Below are positions 18,060 through 26,281 of a stretch of DNA of 64,000 nt, piece by piece. Each line of letters begins with the position of its first letter. The first letter of the stretch is position 1. Both the position numbers and the translations under genes were made by a program. The notes under the pieces were generated by a model. That model saw nothing but the letters and a program-made list of their open reading frames with translations, did not search any database and was not told the DNA's origin. Source of the DNA: Salegentibacter salarius. GTDB lineage: Bacteria; Bacteroidota; Bacteroidia; Flavobacteriales; Flavobacteriaceae. The stretch covers positions 18,931-82,930 of the forward strand of contig NZ_FVZF01000015.1 in NCBI RefSeq assembly GCF_900168265.1. The letters run 5' to 3'.

Positions 18060-19301
18060 TTATTTGTATTTCTTTGAAGTCATTTCTGCGATTTTCACGA
18101 TTACTTCAGTGGCTTTTTGCATACTTTCTACCGGTACATATTCGTATTTTCCGTGGAAATTATGGCCTCCGGCAAAAATATTAGGGCAGGGTAGTCCCAT
18201 ATAACTTAGTTGAGCTCCATCGGTTCCGCCACGAATTGGTTTTAGTAATGGTTCAACATTTGCTTCTTTCATGGCTTCTTTAGCAATCTCTATAATATGC
18301 ATTACCGGTTCAATCTTTTCTCGCATATTAAAATACTGGTCGCTAATTTCAACTGAAATACAGTCATTCTCATATTGAGAACAAATCTCTGAAGCCAGAT
18401 CCTGCATCATTTCCTTTCTCGCATTAAAATGTCCCAGATCGTGATCTCTAATTATATATTCTAGCTGCGTTTCTTCAACGTCACCTTTCATGCTACTTAG
18501 ATGAAAAAATCCCTGCCGATCTTCGGTATGTTCGGGTGTCTCTAACCTTGGTAATGAGTTGAGGAAATCTACGGCGATATACTGGCTGTTTACCATTTTA
18601 TCTTTGGCATAACCGGGATGCACGCCCTTTCCACGTACTTTAACAATAGCTTTAGCGGCATTAAAATTTTCAAATTCAAGCTCTCCAATCTGGCTGCCAT
18701 CCATAGTGTACGCCCATTCAGCGCCAAATTTTTCTACATCAAATTTATGTGCCCCGCGACCAATTTCTTCATCTGGAGTAAAACCTACGCGAATCTTTCC
18801 GTGCGGGATTTCAGGATTATCCAGCAAATATTGCATCGCGGTCATAATCTCAGTAATCCCTGCTTTATCATCGGCGCTTAAAAGGCTGGTACCATCTGTT
18901 GTGATTATGGTTTGACCTTTATACTGTTTCAGATCATCAAAATATTCAGAAGAGAGAATAATATTTTTCTCTTTGTTCAGCACAATATCTTTTCCGTCGT
19001 AATCTTCAATAATTTGCGGCTTGATATCGGTAGCATTAAAATCGGGAGAAGTATCAAAATGAGAAATAAAGCCAATAATCGGAACCTGGTGTGGCACATT
19101 TGCGGGCAGCGTAGCCATCACATAAGCGTGATCGTCTATACTAACCTCGGTCATCCCCATTTCCTGCAATTCATCTGCTAATTTCCTGGCTAGAACCCAT
19201 TGCTTCTCGGTACTTGGTGTAGTCTGGCTTTCTGGATCGCTTTGGGTATCTATAGTTATGTAACTGATAAAACGATCTATGATGCGCTGTTTGTTAATCA
19301 T
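18060..19301 (-). CDS. pepT: Peptidase T (tripeptide aminopeptidase)
   Basis: 413 residues, M20 family. The zinc-binding and catalytic signatures are visible: PIIGFISHFDTSPDF, LLSADDKAGITEIMTAMQYL, the general base in RVGFTPDEEIGRGAHKFD, MDGSQIGELEFENF, and the terminal PIRGGTDGAQLSYMGLP with GHNFHGKYEYVP. The length matches E. coli PepT (408). It releases the N-terminal residue from tripeptides in the cytoplasm. A family-2 repeat lies 10 bp upstream of the start. Confidence 0.96.
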   Translation of the reverse strand: MINKQRIIDRFISYITIDTQSDPESQTTPSTEKQWVLARKLADELQEMGMTEVSIDDHAYVMATLPANVPHQVPIIGFISHFDTSPDFNATDIKPQIIEDYDGKDIVLNKEKNIILSSEYFDDLKQYKGQTIITTDGTSLLSADDKAGITEIMTAMQYLLDNPEIPHGKIRVGFTPDEEIGRGAHKFDVEKFGAEWAYTMDGSQIGELEFENFNAAKAIVKVRGKGVHPGYAKDKMVNSQYIAVDFLNSLPRLETPEHTEDRQGFFHLSSMKGDVEETQLEYIIRDHDLGHFNARKEMMQDLASEICSQYENDCISVEISDQYFNMREKIEPVMHIIEIAKEAMKEANVEPLLKPIRGGTDGAQLSYMGLPCPNIFAGGHNFHGKYEYVPVESMQKATEVIVKIAEMTSKKYK

Positions 19302-19310
19302 TGGTTAGTA

Positions 19311-19371
19311 GTTTACTCGATAATCGAGATTTAATCCCGAAAAATATCGGGACTCCGAGGCTGTCCTCGTA
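19311..19371. repeat. Family-2 repeat, copy 2
   Basis: TTTACTCGATAATCGAGATT is followed by TCCCGAAAAATATCGGGA (a second hairpin) and CTCCGAGGCTGTCCTCG. It sits directly upstream of the pepT start, in the same orientation relative to its gene as copy 1. Confidence 0.8.
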
Positions 19372-19495
19372 TTTTTATTTTTTTAAGTTATACCTCACGT
19401 GCTAACACTAAGGTTCCTGATTTTCAAAATTAAACATTCGTATTTCAGCCTCAAAACCTTTTAAGAATTTGGGCTGGTTTTTTATGATTTCCTTC

Positions 19496-19503
19496 TATTT
19501 TTG
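19496..19503 (+). promoter_or_regulatory. -7 element for pyrD
   Basis: TATTTTTG matches TAnnTTTG and lies 15 bp before the ATG at 19519. A TTG at 19469-19471 is 24 nt upstream, slightly long for a -33 element. The element covers the TTG codon at 19501, ruling that out as the start. Confidence 0.55.
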
Positions 19504-19518
19504 CACAAACCAACTTTT

Positions 19519-20538
19519 ATGTACAAATCTTCAATTAGGCCTTTGTTATTTCGATTTGATCCGGAATGGGTGCATCACTTCACTTTTAAAACCTTAAAAA
19601 AACTTGGCAAAATTCCTGCTTTCAGAAATATTATAAAAAAGAAATTTCAAGTTGAAGATCCGCGACTGGAACGAGAAGTTTTCGGTTTAAAATTTAAAAA
19701 CCCGGTGGGTCTTGCTGCAGGATTTGATAAAGATGCGAAGCTTTTTCAGGAACTTTCAGATCTTGGATTCGGCTTTATTGAAATAGGAACCCTTACTCCA
19801 AAACCGCAACCGGGAAATGAAAAAAAGCGACTTTTCAGGTTAAAAGAAGACAAGGCGATTATTAACCGAATGGGTTTTAATAACGATGGTGTAGAAGCAG
19901 CTGTTGAGCGTTTAAAAAAGAATAAAAATGTACTTATTGGCGGAAATATTGGGAAGAACAAGATCACTCCAAATGAAAATGCAGTAGAAGATTATAAAAT
20001 GTGTTTTGAGGCGCTTTACGATTACGTAAACTATTTTGTGGTGAATGTGAGTTCCCCAAATACGCCAAATTTACGTGAGTTGCAGGATAAAGAGCCCCTA
20101 ACTAATTTGTTGAATACCCTGCAAAACTTAAATGCTAAAAAACCAAAGCAGAAACCTATCTTACTCAAAATAGCTCCCGATCTTACCGATGCTCAACTTT
20201 TAGATATTATAGATATTGTAAAGGAAACAAAGATTGCCGGGGTAATTGCGACTAACACAACAATCTCTCGGGAAGGTTTGCAATCTGAAAATAAGAACGA
20301 AACGGGAGGACTAAGCGGTAAACCTTTAAAGAATCGTGCTACAGAGGTAATTCGTTTTCTTTCAGAAAAAAGCAATAAGGCTTTTCCAATTATTGGGGTT
20401 GGCGGAATTCATACTGCTGAAGACGCCCTGGAAAAACTTGATGCAGGTGCCAGTTTAGTGCAATTATATACCGGCTTTATTTACGAAGGCCCGGGCTTGA
20501 TTAAAAAGATAAATCAAGCTATTCTAAGTCGAAAATAA
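19519..20538 (+). CDS. pyrD: Quinone-dependent dihydroorotate dehydrogenase
   Basis: About 339 residues. The N-terminal helical extension ([20 protein letters not shown]) marks the class 2, membrane-associated enzyme that passes electrons to quinone. FMN-barrel motifs: [52 protein letters not shown] (catalytic Ser), and [21 protein letters not shown]. It catalyses the fourth step of pyrimidine synthesis. I chose the ATG at 19519 because an upstream TTG at 19501 lies inside the -7 promoter element. Confidence 0.96.
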   Translation: MYKSSIRPLLFRFDPEWVHHFTFKTLKKLGKIPAFRNIIKKKFQVEDPRLEREVFGLKFKNPVGLAAGFDKDAKLFQELSDLGFGFIEIGTLTPKPQPGNEKKRLFRLKEDKAIINRMGFNNDGVEAAVERLKKNKNVLIGGNIGKNKITPNENAVEDYKMCFEALYDYVNYFVVNVSSPNTPNLRELQDKEPLTNLLNTLQNLNAKKPKQKPILLKIAPDLTDAQLLDIIDIVKETKIAGVIATNTTISREGLQSENKNETGGLSGKPLKNRATEVIRFLSEKSNKAFPIIGVGGIHTAEDALEKLDAGASLVQLYTGFIYEGPGLIKKINQAILSRK

Positions 20539-20545
20539 TAAATAA

Positions 20546-20794
20546 ATGAAGAAATTCTACCTTACTTTTTTAGCCCTGGTTTTAATTAGCCTGGATGCTT
20601 ATAGTTTTTCTAATGCTACCCCTCAAGTTCAGCAATCAGTGATCATCAATGGAATTAGCTTTGGTACTGTAATAGCCGCAATTACTTCGTGGACTCGTAA
20701 CCGGTCGGTTTTATTAATGGTTATACACGGGATTTTTAGCTGGTTTTATGTACTTTATTTTGTGTTGACGAGAAAGAAATCTGAAAGACGCTAA
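20546..20794 (+). CDS. Small hypothetical membrane protein
   Basis: 82 residues, 7 bp after pyrD. An N-terminal hydrophobic stretch (KFYLTFLALVLISLDAYSFS) resembles a cleavable signal. It is followed by two hydrophobic segments (SVIINGISFGTVIAAITSW and LLMVIHGIFSWFYVLYFVL) and a basic tail. I do not recognise the family. Tight spacing with pyrD and the LysE-type gene (3 bp) suggests one transcript. Confidence 0.6.
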   Translation: MKKFYLTFLALVLISLDAYSFSNATPQVQQSVIINGISFGTVIAAITSWTRNRSVLLMVIHGIFSWFYVLYFVLTRKKSERR

Positions 20795-20797
20795 ATT

Positions 20798-21412
20798 TTG
20801 TTAGAACAACTTATTCCGTTTTTAACCGCTTCGGCGATACTAACTATCTCTCCGGGACCAGATATTTTTTATGTGATGGTTCAGGGGATGGTTAATGGTA
20901 AAAAGCATGGCTTTGTAACCGCTCTTGGTCTTGCAACCGGGATTATTATTAACACCAGCCTGGTCGCATTTGGGGTTTCAGTAATAATTAAAAATTCTGA
21001 TACGCTTTTTTTTATCATCAAACTATTTGGGGCAATTTACCTTCTATATCTTGCCTGGCAGGTTTTTAAAACCGATCCGGAGATCGCCTATTCTGCGGAA
21101 GGAATAAAAGAAAAATCCTTGTTTTCTCTTTTTAAGCAGGGATTTATTATGAATGTGCTTAATCCAAAAGTGACTATATTTTTTCTTGCTTTTTTTCCCG
21201 GTTTTCTTTGGGAGCCAAACGGCAATACCGTGATACAATTCTATATTTTAGGTGCGTTCTTTATGCTTTTAACTATTCTTATCTTTGGAAGTGTAGCCTT
21301 ATTGGCGGGAAAAATCTCTAACTACCTTAAAAGGCATAAGCATTCTGGGGTTGTATTAAAATGGCTGCAAATTGTAGTTTTTGTTGGGATTGCAAGTTTT
21401 ATACTCATTTAG
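20798..21412 (+). CDS. LysE/RhtB-family amino-acid exporter
   Basis: 204 residues with about six transmembrane helices. The family hallmark LTISPGPDIFYVMVQG is near the N-terminus, followed by KHGFVTALGLATGIIINTSL and KQGFIMNVLNPKVTIFFLAFFPGF. The frame is closed by a stop three bases upstream and has no ATG before the conserved start, so initiation must be at TTG 20798. That is 3 bp from the previous stop, hinting at translational coupling. It exports amino acids or derivatives; the specific substrate is unknown. Confidence 0.9.
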   Translation: MLEQLIPFLTASAILTISPGPDIFYVMVQGMVNGKKHGFVTALGLATGIIINTSLVAFGVSVIIKNSDTLFFIIKLFGAIYLLYLAWQVFKTDPEIAYSAEGIKEKSLFSLFKQGFIMNVLNPKVTIFFLAFFPGFLWEPNGNTVIQFYILGAFFMLLTILIFGSVALLAGKISNYLKRHKHSGVVLKWLQIVVFVGIASFILI

Positions 21413-21524
21413 AAGATTTTGATCGTATAGGCTTACAGGAAAATTAATAGTACGCTGTTTTAAATGCTATCAATTTAATAAAATGAATTATTTTGCATTG
21501 GTTTTTAAATATTCCTTAAAATAC

Positions 21525-21532
21525 TATCTTTG
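21525..21532 (+). promoter_or_regulatory. -7 element almost touching the HMG-CoA lyase start
   Basis: TATCTTTG lies five bases before the ATG at 21538. With a start of transcription 4-6 nt after the element, the mRNA would have essentially no leader. Confidence 0.6.
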
Positions 21533-21537
21533 GAGAT

Positions 21538-22401
21538 ATGGATAAAATCAAGCTTATTGAGTGTCCGCGAGACGCGATGCAGGGAATAAAAACCTTTATT
21601 CCTACGGAAAAAAAAGTACAGTATATTCAGTCTTTGCTCCGTTGCGGATTTGATACCATAGATTTTGGAAGCTTTGTTTCTCCTAAAGCGATTCCGCAAA
21701 TGGCTGATACTGCTGAGGTTTTATCCAAATTAGATCTGTCTACTACAAAAAGCAAGCTGCTGGCTATCGTTGCGAATACCCGTGGGGCGCAAGATGCCTC
21801 GGTACATCCCGAAATTGATTATTTGGGTTATCCTTTTTCTATTTCTGAAAATTTCCAAATGCGTAATACGCATAAGACCATAGCCGAATCTGTTGAGATT
21901 TTAAGTGAAATCCTTGAGATCGCTGAAAGCTCGAATAAAAAAGTGGTGGCTTATCTCTCTATGGGGTTTGGCAATCCTTATGGCGATCCCTGGGATGTGG
22001 AAATTGTAGGGGAGTGGACTGAAAAGTTATCGGCAATGGGTGTGAAAATTCTTTCTTTATCTGATACCATTGGAACTTCTTCTCCGGATATTATTGAGTA
22101 TTTATTTTCAAATTTGATTCCTAAATATCCTGAAATTGAATTTGGAGCACATCTTCATACCACACCTGCAAAATGGCACGAGAAAATTGATGCGGCTTAC
22201 AAAGCCGGTTGCAGAAGATTTGATGGAGCAATCCAGGGATTTGGGGGTTGTCCAATGGCTAAAGATGAGCTTACCGGTAATATGCCTTCAGAAAAAATGC
22301 TCTCTTACTTCAACTCTAAAAAGGCAGATTCCAATATTAAAATGACCAGTTTTGAGTCTGCCTTCAATGAAGCTTCTAAAATTTTCAACGTCTACCATTA
22401 A
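21538..22401 (+). CDS. mvaB: Hydroxymethylglutaryl-CoA lyase
   Basis: 287 residues, HMGL-like TIM barrel. The N-terminal IECPRDAMQGIKTFIPT is the HMG-CoA-lyase version of the metal-binding RD motif. The metal histidines are in FGAHLHTTPAKWHEK, and the catalytic cysteine is in GGCPMAKDELTGNMPSE. It cleaves HMG-CoA to acetyl-CoA and acetoacetate, the last step of leucine degradation, linking functionally to the leucine dehydrogenase at 14.3 kb. It appears monocistronic, probably from a leaderless mRNA. Confidence 0.93.
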   Translation: MDKIKLIECPRDAMQGIKTFIPTEKKVQYIQSLLRCGFDTIDFGSFVSPKAIPQMADTAEVLSKLDLSTTKSKLLAIVANTRGAQDASVHPEIDYLGYPFSISENFQMRNTHKTIAESVEILSEILEIAESSNKKVVAYLSMGFGNPYGDPWDVEIVGEWTEKLSAMGVKILSLSDTIGTSSPDIIEYLFSNLIPKYPEIEFGAHLHTTPAKWHEKIDAAYKAGCRRFDGAIQGFGGCPMAKDELTGNMPSEKMLSYFNSKKADSNIKMTSFESAFNEASKIFNVYH

Positions 22402-22438
22402 TAGTGTTTATTTTAATTTTAAAGACTATTAGAAAAAG

Positions 22439-22461
22439 TTATTTAAAATTAATCTAAATAA
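22439..22461 (+). promoter_or_regulatory. 23-bp dyad upstream of the iron-type operon (candidate Fur-like operator)
   Basis: The 7-bp perfect arms TTATTTA and TAAATAA flank nine AT-rich bases and end 2 bp before the TTG of the -33 element. The core resembles the 7-1-7 layout of Fur-family boxes. Position and context suggest an iron-responsive operator; this is inference. Confidence 0.45.
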
Positions 22462-22463
22462 AC

Positions 22464-22494
22464 TTGCCCTAAAGAAAATGGGTTTTTATATTTG
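22464..22494 (+). promoter_or_regulatory. Promoter of the DUF4856-imelysin-HTTM-receptor operon
   Basis: TTG at 22464-22466, 20 nt, then TATATTTG at 22487-22494: an exact match to the Bacteroidetes sigma-A promoter. The start codon is 36 bp downstream. Confidence 0.75.
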
Positions 22495-22530
22495 CTGCTC
22501 AATAATTTTAATCAGTCTAAATAAAGCAAT

Positions 22531-23733
22531 ATGAAAAAGCTGTTTTTCTCAGCAATCTTAGGCGGGCTTACGCTTGCCTCTTGTTCATCTGATGATGATG
22601 TTACACCAGAAAATACGGAATTAGAAATTCCTGCAACCTACAATTTTGAGCGAGAAGGTGCTTCTACAGTAAGCTATTCGGGGCAAACTACGAGACTTCA
22701 AATGACTTCTGAAATTCTCTCTAAGTTTACCGACTTTGAAAATGGAAGTGAAGATCTTTTGCTTAATATGTTTGCAAATGAAAATGCTCCTTTTGAAAAT
22801 GCACGCCTTAACGAATCTTCTAAAAGTGTAAAATCTAAAGTAGCTGCTTCTAAATTGTATTTCTCAGCAAATACGGTTGAAAGTGCAGAAATAAAAAGTG
22901 ATTTCGATTCATATATTACAGAGCAGTTTACTGCGGTAAAAAACAATAGGAATGAGTTGGCTGAAGCTGGAATGGCGGGCCAGATTGCTCAGGGTACAAG
23001 TGTTAGATATATAAATGCAAAAGGGTTGGAAATGAACCAGGCCTTTGCAAAAGGTTTAATCGGTGGCTTGTTGGCCGATCAAATCTTGAATAACTACCTT
23101 TCTCAGGCAGTTTTGGATGAAGCTGATAATCGTGCGAACAATGATGCCGGTTTAGTTGAAGAAGGAAAAGCTTATACTACCATGGAACACAAATGGGACG
23201 AAGCTTATGGATATCTTTATGGAGATCCTTCTATCCCGGCAGAAGATCCTAACTCAGTTTTAAACGATAATAATGATGCGCTATTATTTAAATATATGGG
23301 TAGCGTAGATGGTGATAGTGATTTTGAAGGTATTGCAGAAGAAACTTTTGAGGCCTTTAAAACCGGTAGAGCCGCAATCGTTGCGGGAGATTATCAAACC
23401 CGTGATGAGCAGGTGAAAATTATTCGCGAGAATATTTCAACCCTTATCGCTGTTAGGGCGATATATTACCTGCAGGCCGGTAAAAATCAATTGGCAGATG
23501 GCCAGAATGGAGCTGCTTTTCATTCCCTGTCTGAAGGTTACGGTTTTATTTATAGTCTTAAGTTTACTCATAACCCAGAGACTGGCGCACCGTATATTTC
23601 TGCTGGAAATGTAGAGGGTTATTTAGAACAGTTAATGAATGGAAACGGTTTTTGGGAGGTAACTCCAGAAACCCTGGATAGTATCTCTGAAGAGATTGCT
23701 GCTCCTTTTGATTTTACTGTAGCAGATGTTTAA
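22531..23733 (+). CDS. DUF4856-domain lipoprotein
   Basis: 400 residues with a lipoprotein signal (GGLTLASC, Cys ~18) and an acidic spacer (SSDDDV). The body is mainly helical, with TYNFEREGASTVSYSGQTTR near the start and KGLIGGLLADQILNNYLS, HKWDEAYGYLYGDPSIPAED and LSEGYGFIYSLKFTHNPETG typical of DUF4856. That family usually neighbours imelysin genes and resembles them in being a surface/periplasmic helical bundle. It is the first gene of the operon. A role in iron acquisition follows from context only. Confidence 0.85.
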   Translation: MKKLFFSAILGGLTLASCSSDDDVTPENTELEIPATYNFEREGASTVSYSGQTTRLQMTSEILSKFTDFENGSEDLLLNMFANENAPFENARLNESSKSVKSKVAASKLYFSANTVESAEIKSDFDSYITEQFTAVKNNRNELAEAGMAGQIAQGTSVRYINAKGLEMNQAFAKGLIGGLLADQILNNYLSQAVLDEADNRANNDAGLVEEGKAYTTMEHKWDEAYGYLYGDPSIPAEDPNSVLNDNNDALLFKYMGSVDGDSDFEGIAEETFEAFKTGRAAIVAGDYQTRDEQVKIIRENISTLIAVRAIYYLQAGKNQLADGQNGAAFHSLSEGYGFIYSLKFTHNPETGAPYISAGNVEGYLEQLMNGNGFWEVTPETLDSISEEIAAPFDFTVADV

Positions 23734-23746
23734 TTAAGAAAATTAG

Positions 23747-23777
23747 CCGGAGTAAGACCTTGTCTGCTCCGGTTTTT
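23747..23777 (+). terminator. Intra-operon hairpin with T tract
   Basis: CCGGAG and CTCCGG, extended inward by AGAC/GTCT, are followed by TTTTT. It lies in the 57-bp gap between the DUF4856 and imelysin genes. It should act as a partial terminator or as a processing/stability hairpin, raising the first gene relative to the rest. Confidence 0.7.
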
Positions 23778-23790
23778 AATATTTATAGCT

Positions 23791-24909
23791 ATGATTAAGA
23801 TTTCAAAATTTTTATTGATTGCAACTTTATTATTTGCTGTTGCCTGTAGTACAGAAGATGGTGGCGATAATGGAGGTGATTCTAATGGCGGCGATAATTT
23901 TGACAGAGGTGAAATGCTGGCAAATTGGGCAGATAATATTATTGTGCCTTCTTTTGTAGCTTTCCTGGAAGAAAGTCAGAAATTGGAAGATATCGCAAAA
24001 GCTTTTGCTGAAAATCCCGGAACTACCGAGCTAAATGTTCTTAAAGCGCAATACAAAGTAGCTTATCAGGAATTTCAAACCGTTGAAATGTTCCAGATAG
24101 GAAAAGCTGAAGAATTGAATTATCGCAGCTTTCTTAATACCTATCCTACAAAAACAGAAAATATTGAATCTAAAATAGCTTCCGGAAGTTATAATCTTGA
24201 GCTACCATCAAATTTTGCAGAACAAGGATTTCCGGCTTTGGATTATTTACTGTATTCCTATGGATCAACAGAAGAAACCCTGGAAGTGTTCAATGCAAAT
24301 CCAGAGTATATTAATTATATCATAGCAGTTGCCGAAAGGATAAATGCTTTAACTACTGAAGTTACAGCTTCCTGGGAGGGTGATTATAGAGATACTTTTG
24401 TAAATAACACGAGCTCTTCTAGCACAGGATCTGTAGACCGATTTACCAATGATTATGTAATGTATTTTGAGAAGATCCTAAGGTCTGGGAAGATCGGCTA
24501 TCCGGCCGGTGCTTTTACCGGTTCTCCTTCCCCAACAAATGTAGAGGCTCTTTATGCCGGTGATATTTCCAAAAACCTGTATTTACAAGCTTTAAATAGT
24601 TTTGAAGATTTCTATTACGGCGTTAAAATTAATGGAGGCGAAAATGGTCCCAGTTACTATCAGTATTTAAAATATATGGAAGACGGGACAAGTTCAGAAA
24701 GTATAACTGCTTCTATAGCTGATCAATTTTCAGCAATAAGAGCTCAAAGTTCAGAATTGGATAGCAACCTTAAATCGCAAGTAGAATCAGATAATTCTAA
24801 GATGTTAGCTGCTTTTGATGAACTTCAAAAAGAAGTGGTGCTGTTGAAAGTAGATATGATGCAGGCACTTTCTATTAGCGTAGATTATGTAGATTCTGAC
24901 GGAGATTAA
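23791..24909 (+). CDS. Imelysin-family (peptidase M75-like) lipoprotein
   Basis: 372 residues. Lipobox LLFAVAC (Cys19) is followed by a Gly/Asp/Asn-rich linker and a two-bundle helical imelysin domain. The segment EQGFPALDYLLYSYGS (146-151 = GFPALD) is where the metal-site motif GxHxxE sits in canonical imelysins; here His is Pro and Glu is Asp. Imelysin proteins (IrpA, ICMP, EfeO-like) are iron-regulated and linked to iron uptake, despite the peptidase name. It is followed after 4 bp by the HTTM gene. Probably an outer-membrane or periplasmic accessory of the FecA-like receptor. Confidence 0.88.
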   Translation: MIKISKFLLIATLLFAVACSTEDGGDNGGDSNGGDNFDRGEMLANWADNIIVPSFVAFLEESQKLEDIAKAFAENPGTTELNVLKAQYKVAYQEFQTVEMFQIGKAEELNYRSFLNTYPTKTENIESKIASGSYNLELPSNFAEQGFPALDYLLYSYGSTEETLEVFNANPEYINYIIAVAERINALTTEVTASWEGDYRDTFVNNTSSSSTGSVDRFTNDYVMYFEKILRSGKIGYPAGAFTGSPSPTNVEALYAGDISKNLYLQALNSFEDFYYGVKINGGENGPSYYQYLKYMEDGTSSESITASIADQFSAIRAQSSELDSNLKSQVESDNSKMLAAFDELQKEVVLLKVDMMQALSISVDYVDSDGD

Positions 24910-24913
24910 ATAG

Positions 24914-26281
24914 TTGATGCAACTTTCTCTGAGCAAATATCTAAAAAAGACTACGGAAGCCGCCCCTTTGGCGGTTTTTCGTTTGTTTTTTGGTATTATG
25001 ATGTTTGCCAGTATAGTTAGATTCTGGCTAAACGGCTGGATCGAAAAATTATATATCGCCCCAAAATTCTTCTTTTCTTATTATGGATTTGAATGGGTGA
25101 AACCCCTGGGAGATTTCACTTATTTGCTTTTTATTCTTTGTGGTATTGCAGCTTTAATGGTGGCTGCTGGCTATAAATACCGCTTGGCTATCATTTTATT
25201 TTTCCTCAGTTTCACGTATATCGAACTGATGGATAAAACCACTTATCTAAATCATTACTACTTCATCAGTATCCTTAGTTTTCTGATGATATTTTTACCG
25301 GCAAATGCCTATTTTTCTATAGATGCCTGGCGAAATCCTGCCAGGGCCTTTCAAAAGATACCGCAATGGTGTATAGATGCAATAAAACTATTGCTGGGAA
25401 TTGTGTATTTCTATGCGGGACTTGCAAAAATTAATTCCGATTGGCTTTTCAGAGCTATGCCTTTAAAAATATGGCTGCCTTCAAAATATGATCTTCCTTT
25501 ACTGGGAGATCTAATGCAGCAGGAATGGGTGCATTATGCATTTAGCTGGAGCGGTATGCTTTATGATCTCTTTATCCCTTTTCTATTGCTATGGAAAAGA
25601 ACCCGCTTTGTTGCTTTTTTGATGGTGATTGTTTTCCATTTGCTTACACGTGTGCTTTTCCCAATAGGGATGTTTCCATTTATTATGATCGTTAGCGCAT
25701 TGATCTTTTTTAGTCCGCAGGTTCACCATAAAATATTGAATTTTGTATCGAAATGGTTCAGCATATCAAAACAAAGATTTGATAATTTAAAAATCTATCA
25801 ATTTTCAGGAATAAAGAAAAAAGTTAGTATTGGAGTGCTTTCGGTCTTTTTTATTATTCAGCTTTTATTTCCGTGGAGGTATTTATTATACCCCGGAGAA
25901 TTATTCTGGACTGAAGAAGGTTTTAGATTTTCCTGGAGGGTAATGCTTATGGAAAAAGCCGGCTACGCGCAGTTTAAAGTGGTAAATGCAGAGACCGGAA
26001 ATCGGTTTTATGTAGATAATTCAGATTTTCTTACTCCCTTTCAAGAGAAACAAATGTCTTTTCAGCCAGATTTTATTCTTCAATATGCTCGTTTTTTAGC
26101 CGATCATTTTGAAAAGGACGGTCCCGAAAACATAGAGGTCTATGTAGATAGTTATGTGGCTCTCAATGGAAGAAAGAGCACTCCTTATATAGACCCGGAA
26201 GTTAATTTGCTTAATTTCGCGGACTCTTTTAAACATAAAACATTCATTTTACCATTTGAAGATGAAATTAAAGGTCTTTAG
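24914..26281 (+). CDS. HTTM-domain membrane protein (gamma-carboxylase-like)
   Basis: 455 residues. Several transmembrane helices in residues 1-310 belong to the HTTM domain, the family related to vitamin K-dependent gamma-carboxylase: FRLFFGIMMFASIVRFWLNG, YIELMDKTTYLNHYYFISIL, GIVYFYAGLAKINSDWLF. The conserved Lys in MDKTTYLNHYY and the AGLAKIN motif fit carboxylase-like members. A soluble C-terminal domain (~310-455) follows a last helix. The next gene starts within its end (20-bp overlap), so the two are translationally coupled. Function is unproven; see findings. Confidence 0.85.
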   Translation: MMQLSLSKYLKKTTEAAPLAVFRLFFGIMMFASIVRFWLNGWIEKLYIAPKFFFSYYGFEWVKPLGDFTYLLFILCGIAALMVAAGYKYRLAIILFFLSFTYIELMDKTTYLNHYYFISILSFLMIFLPANAYFSIDAWRNPARAFQKIPQWCIDAIKLLLGIVYFYAGLAKINSDWLFRAMPLKIWLPSKYDLPLLGDLMQQEWVHYAFSWSGMLYDLFIPFLLLWKRTRFVAFLMVIVFHLLTRVLFPIGMFPFIMIVSALIFFSPQVHHKILNFVSKWFSISKQRFDNLKIYQFSGIKKKVSIGVLSVFFIIQLLFPWRYLLYPGELFWTEEGFRFSWRVMLMEKAGYAQFKVVNAETGNRFYVDNSDFLTPFQEKQMSFQPDFILQYARFLADHFEKDGPENIEVYVDSYVALNGRKSTPYIDPEVNLLNFADSFKHKTFILPFEDEIKGL

